Assembly: GCA_013814015.1 (NCBI GenBank) | Contig: JACCQS010000384.1 | Coordinates: 1 to 5,743, forward strand | Source of the DNA: Geodermatophilaceae bacterium | Lineage (GTDB): Bacteria; Actinomycetota; Actinomycetes; Mycobacteriales; Geodermatophilaceae | Length of the DNA: 5,743 nucleotides | Direction of reading: 5' to 3' | In this document: positions 1 through 5,743 of the stretch, piece by piece | How positions within the stretch are numbered: position 1 is the first letter of the stretch | How the letters are laid out: every line of letters starts with the position of its first letter | Notes under the pieces: generated by a model | The model's database searches: none | Told to the model about the DNA's origin: nothing | The model's input: the letters and a program-made list of their open reading frames with translations, nothing else | Position numbers and translations under genes: made by a program

Positions 1-92
1 CGCCAGATCTAGGTCACCGCAAGATGATCTTCGATGACACATAGGGGATCTCTATCGAGACGGCCAGGAACCTCAGCTCGGGGGCGGTGATT

Positions 93-512
93 CTACTCGT
101 CCCAGGGGTTGAGCAGCTCGACGCCTAGCGGCTGGAAGTCGGAGATGTTGCGGGTGACGACGACGAGGCTGAGCGTCAGTGCGGTCGCGGCGATCAGGAC
201 GTCTCGTTCCGGTCGCAGGTCCGGGACGTGCATCGCCGCCGCCCGTCGGACGACGGCCAGATCGACCGGCAAGATGCGGGTGGCGAACGCGGCAAGCAGG
301 TCACGCTCGAGCCACTTACGTAGGACATCGCCTTGGAACGAGTCGCGTCGTTCCAACCGGGCGACGCCAATCTCGATCTCCATCACCGTGATAACGCTGA
401 TCGACAGCTCGCTGGTGGGTTGGTGCTGCGCCCAGCGGCGTACGTTCGGCGCGGCTCGCCCGGCAGGCTTCCGGAGCTCGCTGATGACGTTGGTGTCGAG
501 GAGGTAGCTCAC
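93..512 (-). CDS. vapC: PIN-domain ribonuclease toxin (VapC/FitB-like)
   Basis: Toxin of a type II toxin-antitoxin pair, expected to be a Mg2+-dependent endoribonuclease that cleaves tRNA, rRNA or mRNA when freed from its antitoxin. The 139-residue product is a single PIN domain of normal length. It opens with the typical LLDTNVISEL block, giving the first acidic ligand D6. E45 or E47 in the VMEIEIG segment, D104 in RPERDVLIAA, and N122/D125 in TRNISDF complete the expected acidic pocket, so catalysis looks intact. The start is a GTG whose last bases overlap the TGA stop of the antitoxin (GTGA), implying translational coupling. The stop is TAG at 93-95. The antitoxin belongs to the Phd/YefM family rather than AbrB-type VapB, a pairing well known for VapC/FitB-like toxins. 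The target RNA cannot be deduced. I am sure of the family and less sure of the subfamily name. Confidence 0.93.
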   Translation of the reverse strand: MSYLLDTNVISELRKPAGRAAPNVRRWAQHQPTSELSISVITVMEIEIGVARLERRDSFQGDVLRKWLERDLLAAFATRILPVDLAVVRRAAAMHVPDLRPERDVLIAATALTLSLVVVTRNISDFQPLGVELLNPWDE

Positions 513-748
513 AGGTCGGGCGTTGCCAACGACAGATCGACACGTCCGGTGACGAGATCGATGTCATCATCAGCGGACAGCCAGTCCACGATGCTTCGCC
601 GATCAGCGACCAAGCGGCGGTAGTCCTCGATGGATAACAGCACGTGCGAGGGCTTGCCCCGGTCGGTGATGATCACAGGCTCCGTGGCTGCCGTGCGCTT
701 GGCCGCGCTCACGTCCTGGTTGAAGTCGCGTGAGGTGATGGTCGACAC
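509..748 (-). CDS. Phd/YefM-family antitoxin
   Basis: Antitoxin that should bind and neutralise the PIN toxin encoded directly downstream, and repress the shared operon. From the GTG at 748 the product is 79 residues. Residues 1-50 show the Phd/YefM DNA-binding fold: the ITSRDFNQDVSAAKR helix region, then EPVIITDRGKPSHVLLSIEDYRRL. Residues 51-79 are an acidic tail (WLSADDDIDLV) of the kind that usually wraps the toxin. An upstream in-frame ATG at 790 would add 14 residues (MAYCSHVPTTEGSA) unlike any family N-terminus. The GTG is preferred because GGAGGGG lies six bases upstream and the protein then begins at the usual family position. The stop TGA at 509-511 overlaps the toxin start by four bases. 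The gene symbol is left blank because vapB, phd and yefM are all used for such proteins. Confidence 0.9.
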   Translation of the reverse strand: MSTITSRDFNQDVSAAKRTAATEPVIITDRGKPSHVLLSIEDYRRLVADRRSIVDWLSADDDIDLVTGRVDLSLATPDL

Positions 749-754
749 CGCGGA

Positions 755-761
755 CCCCTCC
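755..761 (-). promoter_or_regulatory. Ribosome binding site deciding the antitoxin start
   Basis: On the minus strand this reads GGAGGGG, six bases before the GTG at 748. It is the strongest Shine-Dalgarno match I noticed in the window. It supports the 79-residue antitoxin over the longer frame from the ATG at 790, which has no comparable site. Confidence 0.75.
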
Positions 762-763
762 GT

Positions 764-781
764 TGTAGGTACATGACTACA
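764..781. promoter_or_regulatory. Inverted repeat, candidate toxin-antitoxin operator
   Basis: TGTAG and CTACA form a perfect 5-base inverted repeat separated by eight bases (TGTAG-N8-CTACA), just upstream of the antitoxin ribosome binding site. Phd/YefM antitoxins typically bind short palindromes in their own promoters, so this is the natural operator candidate. A possible minus-strand promoter overlaps it: TTGGCG at 785-790 and TACAAC at 762-767, 17 bases apart. That promoter would start transcription almost at the ribosome binding site, so it is doubtful. TACTGT at 779-784 is an alternative -10 element but lacks a good -35. The repeat is seen directly; its function is inferred. Confidence 0.4.
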
Positions 782-885
782 GTACGCCAACGCATAAGGG
801 CGCGCCTACGTCCGAGACCATGAACCTCACATGGCGCTGTATGCCGTACTGACAAACGGGGCAACGCAAAGTCACGCGTGGGTCC

Positions 886-2164
886 TCAGCGGATCGCGAC
901 CTCGGACGGCAGTCGCATCTCAAGCCCGGAGTACTCGGCATCGGTGGAGTCGGTGACCGCGTGGGTCAGTTCCAGCCAGTGTCGCGCCGTGGCCTGGTCG
1001 GTGAAGTCCATCTCTGCCGACCACCGCCATGCGCGGTTGAGGGTTTTCGCCAGTCGGCCGGTGCGCCGCTCCCCTGACATCTGTCGCAACGCAGTCTGGT
1101 ATTCGATGCGGGATACGGCCGGGATGACGATCCGAGCCCGGTCGGAGGCGGTGAGCTCCGCATTCATCGCCAACCGTGCGACCCGCCCGTTTCGCGTCAT
1201 CGAACGGGTGAACTTCGGATACCAGAAACATCGCGAGCACCGCTCGGTCGAACGGGTCGGTCAAGCCGGCGAGAATGTCGAAGCCGCGCCGCAGCGTCCC
1301 GTCGACCAGCCCGGGGCTCACGAAATTGGTACGTGCGGGCCCGGTTCGGGTCCCGCTTGAGCTGTCCCAGCCGTTTGCTCGGCCGAGCCTCCATGATCTG
1401 ACTGTGCCGGTAGATCAGAACATCGGGAGAAGTACGCCTCGAAGAACGGAGCGACCGGACCGGACCGGCCCCGGCGCCGCGGTGACGTCAGCGATGGCGC
1501 GCATCTCATCCCCGGCCCGAGCGTCCAGGTCGGCGGCGATCGTGTCGAACATCGCAATACGCCGGACGTCCCAGTCCCGCTTCGACGCAGGCGTTTTCAG
1601 CAGCGGGCTGGCCGCGGAAATCGAGCGCGTGCCTTGTGCAGCACCGAACAGGTCGTCGATTGCGCTTGCTCACTCCGGCACCCCAAGGTCACCGGCGATC
1701 TCTTTGGCCTGATCCCGCAGCCGGTTGAGCCGCTCAGCGGGCAGGTGCTGCGCCTGGCGGACCACCCATTCTTCGAGCTCGGCCTTGGCCAGGGTGCGGG
1801 CCGTCGCTGTACGCGCAGGCGAGGGTGTGAGGTTTGTCGACGAGCGTTCTGGCCGGCGAGGTCAAGGCCAGCCCGTGAACCCAGGGCAAGTCTTCGGGGC
1901 GCGGCCCCGGTCCCGTCCGGGGGACGACCCGCACGCCGGGCAGGCTCAGATCACGGCGCGTGTCCGCGCTGACGATGAACAGCGGCCCGTCCGGGGTGAG
2001 TCGCCCCCGAGCGCGGCGCTGCGGTCGGCGACGAGCGTGTCTGGGACGAAGTGCGCAACGATCTCCCACACGTGCTGGCGGACCTGCTGCTCGGTCGGGG
2101 TGGTCACATCGTCGGAGAACACGCCGCGAACCAGTCGGACGAGCGTTCTGTTAGCCGACTCCCG
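886..2164 (-). pseudogene. Decayed Fic family gene with AbiEi-like N-terminal region
   Basis: One ancestral gene can be read by changing minus-strand frame. N-terminal part: TLVRLVRGVFSDDVTTPTEQ, then EIVAHFVPDTLVADRSAA, GPLFIVSADTRRDLSLPGVRV and LALTSPARTLVD. This resembles the winged-helix/AbiEi-like region that precedes some Fic domains. Middle: LAKAELEEWVVRQAQHLPAE, ASAIDDLFGAAQGTRS and DWDVRRIAMFDTIAADLDAR. Fic core: APFFEAYFS, MEARPSKRLGQLKRDPNRA, SPGLVDGTLRRGFDIL, AVLAMFLVSEVHPFDDA, then NGRVARLAMNAELTASDRAR through to the natural TGA at 886-888. Lesions: G-run at 2004-2008 (one base lost), TTT at 1833-1835 (one gained), in-frame TGA at 1670-1672, one extra base near 1455-1456, a deletion joint near 1421-1428, one extra base in 1337-1342, and TTT at 1190-1192 (one gained). 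The N-terminal frame meets a TAA at 2165-2167 with no start codon before it. An intact gene of this type would AMPylate (or otherwise modify) a protein target; this copy cannot make a full product. Family assignment rests on remembered consensus. Confidence 0.87.
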
Positions 2165-2265
2165 TTAGCAGAGCGCTTCGCCGGAACTCGTTCTGTACCC
2201 AATTGGACGGTTCGCTACATAACCGGCGCTGTACGGTCGCCGAACGCTGGCTAGGCTCCGCGACC

Positions 2266-3606
2266 GTGCGGGTACTGGTGATCGGGTCTGGTGGGCGCGA
2301 ACACGCCCTGTGCGTCGCTATGGCCGGCGATCCCGCTGTCTCGGCGCTGTCCTGCACCCCGGGCAACGCCGGTACGGCCGCCCTCGCCCCGCCACCGGAG
2401 GTCCCCCAAACCACTGGATCGATGGACGTGTCACAGCCGAAGCAGATTGCCGCGGCAGCGCGGCATTGGGCGGCCGATCTGGTTGTCATCGGCCCCGAGG
2501 TTCCCCTCGTCGCCGGAGCAGCCGACGCCGTACGGGCCGCTGGCATCGCCTGTTTCGGACCGTCCCGGGAAGCCGCTGCACTGGAGGGGTCGAAGACCTT
2601 CGCCAAACAGGTGATGATCGCCGCCGGAGTACCCACGGCCGAAGCCGTGACCGTGGCGTCGACAGCCGACCTGCAAGCCGCTCTGGACCGGTTCGGCGCG
2701 CCGTACGTCGTCAAGGACGACGGCCTCGCGGCCGGCAAAGGCGTTCTCGTGACCGAGGATCGGGAGGCTGCCACCGACCACGGCCGAACGATCCTCGCCG
2801 GCGGGCACTGCGTCGTCGTCGAGGACTATCTCGACGGCCCCGAGGTGTCGCTGTTCGCGGTGACCGACGGCACGACGGTCCTCGCCCTGCAGCCGGCCCA
2901 GGATTTCAAGCGAATCGGTGACGGGGACACCGGCCGCAATACTGGCGGCATGGGGGCCTACTCCCCATTGCCTTGGGCTCCACCACATCTCGTTGCCGAC
3001 GTCATGTCCTCTGTACTGCAGCCAACTGTCGACGAATTGCGGCGTCGGGGCACGCCGTTCACCGGTCTGCTCTACGCCGGACTGGCCCTGACCTCTCGCG
3101 GGGTCCGGGTGATCGAGTTCAACGCGCGCTTCGGTGACCCGGAGACCCAGGTGGTCCTGCCGCTGCTGATCACTCCGCTGGCCGGGCTGCTGTACGCCGC
3201 CGCGACCGGCCGGCTGGCCGATCACGACCCGCTGCAATGGCGCACCGGCGCGGCCGTCGCGGTGGTCGTGGCCGCGCCCGGATATCCCGAGAACCCGCGG
3301 ACCGGCCAGGTCGTACACGGTGCCGACGGCCCGGACGTACGCCAGGCGAGCACCGAAAGGGCACCCGACGGGCGGGTCCTCGCTACTGGTGGCCGGGTGC
3401 TGTCGGTGGTTGGCACCGGCCCCGATCTGGCCGCCGCTCGACGTGCGGCCTATGCCGCCGTGGGAACGATCACCCTCGGCGGGGGGCAGTACCGCACCGA
3501 CATCGCGCAGGCCGCCGTGGAGGGCAGGGTCAGGGTGCCTTGGCGCCGGGAACGCGGTCAGCGCTGGGCCCAGCCCCCTGGGACCCGCCGCCGTTCTCCG
3601 GGCTGA
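2266..3606 (+). CDS. purD: Phosphoribosylamine--glycine ligase (GAR synthetase)
   Basis: Catalyses the second step of de novo purine synthesis in the cytosol: 5-phosphoribosylamine + glycine + ATP to glycinamide ribonucleotide. The GTG at 2266 gives VRVLVIGSGGREHAL, the canonical N-terminus with its Gly-rich nucleotide-fold loop. An in-frame TTG at 2203 would add 21 unrelated residues, so it is rejected. The ATP-grasp domain follows: PYVVKDDGLAAGKGV at 146-160, DFKRIGDGDTGRNTGGMGAY from 213 and the metal-binding signature EFNARFGDPE at 284-293, with E284 and N286 as the likely Mg2+ ligands. The C-terminal domain ends near YRTDIAQAAVEGRVRVP, where family members usually stop. About 21 further basic residues (WRRERGQRWAQ...) make it 446 aa, somewhat longer than the roughly 420-430 typical. 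The extra tail lies in the 77-base overlap with the convergent gene. The ribosome binding site is weak (AGG at 2253-2255) and no clear promoter is visible. Confidence 0.97.
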   Translation: MRVLVIGSGGREHALCVAMAGDPAVSALSCTPGNAGTAALAPPPEVPQTTGSMDVSQPKQIAAAARHWAADLVVIGPEVPLVAGAADAVRAAGIACFGPSREAAALEGSKTFAKQVMIAAGVPTAEAVTVASTADLQAALDRFGAPYVVKDDGLAAGKGVLVTEDREAATDHGRTILAGGHCVVVEDYLDGPEVSLFAVTDGTTVLALQPAQDFKRIGDGDTGRNTGGMGAYSPLPWAPPHLVADVMSSVLQPTVDELRRRGTPFTGLLYAGLALTSRGVRVIEFNARFGDPETQVVLPLLITPLAGLLYAAATGRLADHDPLQWRTGAAVAVVVAAPGYPENPRTGQVVHGADGPDVRQASTERAPDGRVLATGGRVLSVVGTGPDLAAARRAAYAAVGTITLGGGQYRTDIAQAAVEGRVRVPWRRERGQRWAQPPGTRRRSPG

Positions 3607-4894
3607 CCAAACCCGTGGTGCTCGGGTCCGATGTCAGCGGCGACCCGCTCTCGTCCACCGGCTCGCCGGGTAGCGGGGTGCCCGGAGCTTCCGCCTGATG
3701 GCTGCGCCGCATCAAGTACGCGGTGGCCACATTCGTGCACGCCACGATCGGAACCGCGATGAGGGCACCGAAGATCCCGCCGAGCAGCAGTCCGGCCGCG
3801 ATCGCCAGAACCACGGCCAGCGGGTGGACCCGCACCGCGCGTCCGAGCAACAAAGGCTGCAGGACATGGCCCTCGAACTGCATGACCCCGATGATCACGC
3901 CCAGCACGATCAGGGCGACTACGAAGCCGTTCGAGACCAACGCGATCAGCACCGCAACCAGGCCGGCGATGAACGATCCGATGATCGGGATGAAGGCGCC
4001 GAGGAAGACCAGCGCCGCCAAAGGTATGGCCAACGGGACCCGCAAGATCAGCAGTCCGATGCCGATGATCACCGCGTCGAACAGAGCCACGGCGGCGGTC
4101 GCCCGTACGTAGGAGATCAGCGTCCGCCACGACCGGCTGGCCGCCTCGTCGATCGCCGGCCGGGCCGGAGTGGGGAACAACCGGTTCAGCCAAGTCCAGA
4201 TGCCGCGGCCGTCCTGCAGGAAGAAGAACAGGGTGAACAGGGCCAAGGCCAGGCCGGTGACGACGTGACCCACCGTCACGGCGGTGGTCAGCGCGCCGCT
4301 GGTCAGCAGGTCCTGGTTGTTGGCCAGCGTGTCCTGCGCGCTCTCGAATGCGTCATTGAGCTGGGTCTGGGACAGTGAGAGCGGGCCGTTCACCAGCCAG
4401 TTCCGGACCGAGTCGATGCTCTCACCGACCTGGGTGGACAAGTCGCCGAAACTGCTGGAGATCTGCGCGACGACCAACCAGATGATTCCGGTGACGACTG
4501 CGATCCCTCCCACCAGAACCACTGCCGCGGACAGCGATCTGGGCCAACCGCGAGCGGTGAGCCAGGCCGCGGCAGGCTGCAGCAGGGCGGCCAGCAGGAG
4601 CGCGACGACGACCGGGATGACGACGACCGACAGCTCTACCAGCAGGTACAGCAATGCATAGAGTGCGGCGACGACGAGCAGGAAGCGCCAGGACCAGGCC
4701 GCGGCTGTGCGGATCCCGTCCGGTACGGCCGCGTCGCCGGACTCGTCGGTGTCGTCCTTGGGTGCATCCTGCGCGCGGGGGGACATGAGTCCGCGGGGGT
4801 CCTGGGTACGGCTGGCCGCGCGCATCCGCTCGGCCAGGCTCCTTCGGCGCTCGGACTCGACCTGGCGAGCACGGCGCTTCATCAATGACACCAC
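3530..4894 (-). CDS. AI-2E family transporter (membrane protein)
   Basis: Polytopic inner-membrane protein of the AI-2E/PerM/TqsA family (Pfam PF01594). Members have been linked to autoinducer-2 export, Na+/H+ exchange or other export, but the substrate of most, including this one, is unknown. It has 454 residues. The N-terminus of about 65 residues is cytosolic, first strongly basic (MKRRARQVESERRRSLAERM) and then acidic. Hydrophobic segments lie near 67-86, 88-112 and 120-145. A soluble loop of about 60 residues follows, then a segment near 205-228 and a long run of segments from about 262 to 400. The family signature near the end is clear: GHVLQPLLLGRAVRVHPLAVV followed by a GGIFGALIAVPIVA motif. 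The last 50 or so residues are a Gly/Pro/Ser-rich hydrophilic tail. The start is GTG at 4894; ATG at 4882 (MKRRARQ) is equally possible, as neither has a strong ribosome binding site. Divergent from purC, convergent with purD. Confidence 0.92.
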   Translation of the reverse strand: MVSLMKRRARQVESERRRSLAERMRAASRTQDPRGLMSPRAQDAPKDDTDESGDAAVPDGIRTAAAWSWRFLLVVAALYALLYLLVELSVVVIPVVVALLLAALLQPAAAWLTARGWPRSLSAAVVLVGGIAVVTGIIWLVVAQISSSFGDLSTQVGESIDSVRNWLVNGPLSLSQTQLNDAFESAQDTLANNQDLLTSGALTTAVTVGHVVTGLALALFTLFFFLQDGRGIWTWLNRLFPTPARPAIDEAASRSWRTLISYVRATAAVALFDAVIIGIGLLILRVPLAIPLAALVFLGAFIPIIGSFIAGLVAVLIALVSNGFVVALIVLGVIIGVMQFEGHVLQPLLLGRAVRVHPLAVVLAIAAGLLLGGIFGALIAVPIVACTNVATAYLMRRSHQAEAPGTPLPGEPVDESGSPLTSDPSTTGLVSPENGGGSQGAGPSADRVPGAKAP

Positions 4895-4924
4895 GGGCTC
4901 ACCGTCCGGAACGTAGGAACCTGG

Positions 4925-4940
4925 CTACGGCCGAGCGTAG
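4925..4940. promoter_or_regulatory. Inverted repeat in the AI-2E/purC divergent spacer
   Basis: CTACG-N6-CGTAG is a perfect 5-base inverted repeat in the 66-base gap between the divergently transcribed membrane-protein and purC genes. A further CGTAG at 4912-4916 could pair instead with the same CTACG (CGTAG-N8-CTACG). This is either an operator shared by the divergent genes, a small leader hairpin just ahead of purC, or chance. No convincing -35/-10 pair is visible on either strand of the gap. Confidence 0.25.
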
Positions 4941-4960
4941 TGGTGAGCGAAGATGGCCCG

Positions 4961-5743
4961 GTGAATCTGGAACTCCCGATGCTGGGCAGCGGCAAGGTTC
5001 GCGACCTGTACCTCGTCGACGACGCGCATCTGCTCCTGGTGGCCAGCGATCGCATCTCGGCCTACGACTGGGTCCTGCCCACCGAGATCCCGGACAAGGG
5101 ACGCGTGCTGACTGCGCTCTCGGCCTGGTGGTTCGACCAGCTGTCCGACGTTGCGCCCAACCATGTCGTCTCGGTCGCCTCCCCTCCGGTCCCGTCCCAG
5201 GTCGCCGGCCGGGCGATGCTGGTCCGCCGGCTACAGATGCTGCCGGTGGAGTGCGTGGCCCGTGGGTACGTCGCCGGCTCCGCTGTCGGGCCCGGCCTGG
5301 CCGAGGGGGATCGGCTCCCGGAGCCGGTGTTCACCCCGACCACGAAGGCCGCAGTCGGTCGGCACGACGAGCCGATGAGCTTCGACGACCTTGTCGCCAC
5401 CGTGGGCGGTGAGCTGGCCGAGGCGCTGCGGGAACGTACCCTCGCCGTCTATGCGGTGGCAGCGCAGATGGCCGCCGGCCGGGGGCTCATCCTGGCCGAC
5501 ACGAAGCTCGAGTTCGGCATCTCCGGCGACGGGAGCCTGGTCCTGGCTGACGAGGTGCTCACGCCGGACTCGTCACGCTACTGGTCGGCTGCCGACTGGT
5601 CGCCGGGGCGGCAGCCGGCCTCGTACGACAAGCAGTACGTACGTGACTGGCTGATCAACGAATCCGGCTGGGACCGGGCTTCCGGATCGCCGCCGCCCGA
5701 ACTGCCGGCACACGTAGTGGCCGGAATCCGGGAGCGGTATCTG
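4961..5743 (+). CDS. purC: SAICAR synthetase, 3' end outside the window
   Basis: Phosphoribosylaminoimidazole-succinocarboxamide synthase, joining CAIR and aspartate with ATP in de novo purine synthesis (cytosol). The frame is open from 4961 to the window edge: 261 residues, and only the last few tens should be missing. Family blocks in order: SGKVRDLYLVDDAHLLLVAS with SDRISAYDWVLPTEIPDKG (residues 10-47), LSAWWFDQL, MLVRRLQMLPVECVARGYVAGS (about 86-107), FTPTTKAAVGRHDE (about 124-137), LADTKLEFGI, LADEVLTPDSSRYW and SYDKQYVRDWL. The start chosen is GTG at 4961, with purine-rich AGATGG just upstream. GTG at 4943 (VSEDGPVN...) is in frame and also plausible. After GYVAGS the protein goes almost directly to GLAEGDRLPEP, lacking about 14 residues that mycobacterial and streptomycete PurC carry here, and HDEN of the family is HDEP. 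No frameshift is visible. Confidence 0.95.
   Translation, partial: MNLELPMLGSGKVRDLYLVDDAHLLLVASDRISAYDWVLPTEIPDKGRVLTALSAWWFDQLSDVAPNHVVSVASPPVPSQVAGRAMLVRRLQMLPVECVARGYVAGSAVGPGLAEGDRLPEPVFTPTTKAAVGRHDEPMSFDDLVATVGGELAEALRERTLAVYAVAAQMAAGRGLILADTKLEFGISGDGSLVLADEVLTPDSSRYWSAADWSPGRQPASYDKQYVRDWLINESGWDRASGSPPPELPAHVVAGIRERYL

Noticed and set aside
50..61. Short hairpin TCTC-N4-GAGA downstream of the toxin gene.
   Set aside because: A four-base stem without a following T-run is too weak to call a terminator. The first 92 bases show no other feature I can support.
886..1200. A separate intact 104-residue gene from the ATG at 1200.
   Set aside because: Its start lies inside the split Fic motif, it has no ribosome binding site, and it is only the C-terminal fragment of the broken gene.
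1839..2150. 13-base direct repeat GACGAGCGTTCTG at 1839-1851 and 2138-2150.
   Set aside because: Both copies encode an Arg-Thr-Leu-Val stretch in the Fic remnant. Similar peptides with shared codon choice explain it better than a mobile-element repeat.
878..2168. Plus-strand open frames across the Fic remnant (for example 878-1360, 1275-1712, 1634-1972 and 1725-2168).
   Set aside because: They are Arg/Ser/Pro-rich antisense readings of high-GC DNA with no recognisable domain. The minus strand gives coherent Fic family blocks over the same bases.
2149..2170. GTTAGC direct repeats at 2150-2155 and 2164-2169 as a possible insertion-site duplication.
   Set aside because: Six-base repeats 14 bases apart are expected by chance, and no mobile element lies between or beside them.
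2431..3318. Long minus-strand open frame (295 codons) inside purD.
   Set aside because: Antisense shadow of a clearly functional purD, with no family resemblance and low-complexity composition.
3698..4378. Plus-strand open frame of 226 codons rich in Gln, Asp and Arg.
   Set aside because: Antisense image of hydrophobic membrane-segment codons of the AI-2E gene. Such hydrophilic mirror frames are typical artefacts.
4885..5412. Plus-strand open frame of 175 codons overlapping the purC start.
   Set aside because: It is the wrong frame of purC. The frame from 4961 matches PurC from end to end and stays open to the window edge.

Overview
The window is high-GC, with strong G/C third positions and frequent GTG starts. 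Its protein sequences read most like those of an Actinomycetota member: PurD and PurC resemble the mycobacterial/streptomycete forms as I remember them. No genus can be assigned from the sequence alone.

Layout from left to right. (1) Positions 93-748, minus strand: an intact two-gene type II toxin-antitoxin operon. A Phd/YefM-type antitoxin is followed by a PIN-domain (VapC/FitB-like) ribonuclease toxin, with a GTGA stop/start overlap, a strong ribosome binding site, and an inverted repeat upstream that could be the autoregulatory operator. (2) Positions 886-2164, minus strand: the wreck of one long gene. Joining fragments from all three minus-strand frames recovers a winged-helix/AbiEi-like N-terminal region followed by a Fic (AMP-transferase type) domain. 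I can place five frameshifts, one in-frame stop and one internal deletion in it, and no start codon remains. One frameshift falls inside the Fic active-site motif. (3) Positions 2266-3606, plus strand: purD, glycinamide ribonucleotide synthetase, intact. (4) Positions 3530-4894, minus strand: an intact AI-2E family membrane protein whose 3' end overlaps that of purD by 77 bases. (5) From 4961 to the window end, plus strand: purC, SAICAR synthetase, 3' end outside the window, with an unusually short internal loop.

The right half is core metabolism: two de novo purine genes flank a membrane protein gene on the opposite strand. The left half is an accessory block, with one living toxin-antitoxin pair and one dead Fic-type gene lying just upstream of purD. 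I did not find a convincing new system. The most informative observations are the reconstructable Fic pseudogene, the purD/AI-2E tail-to-tail overlap, and the shortened PurC loop.
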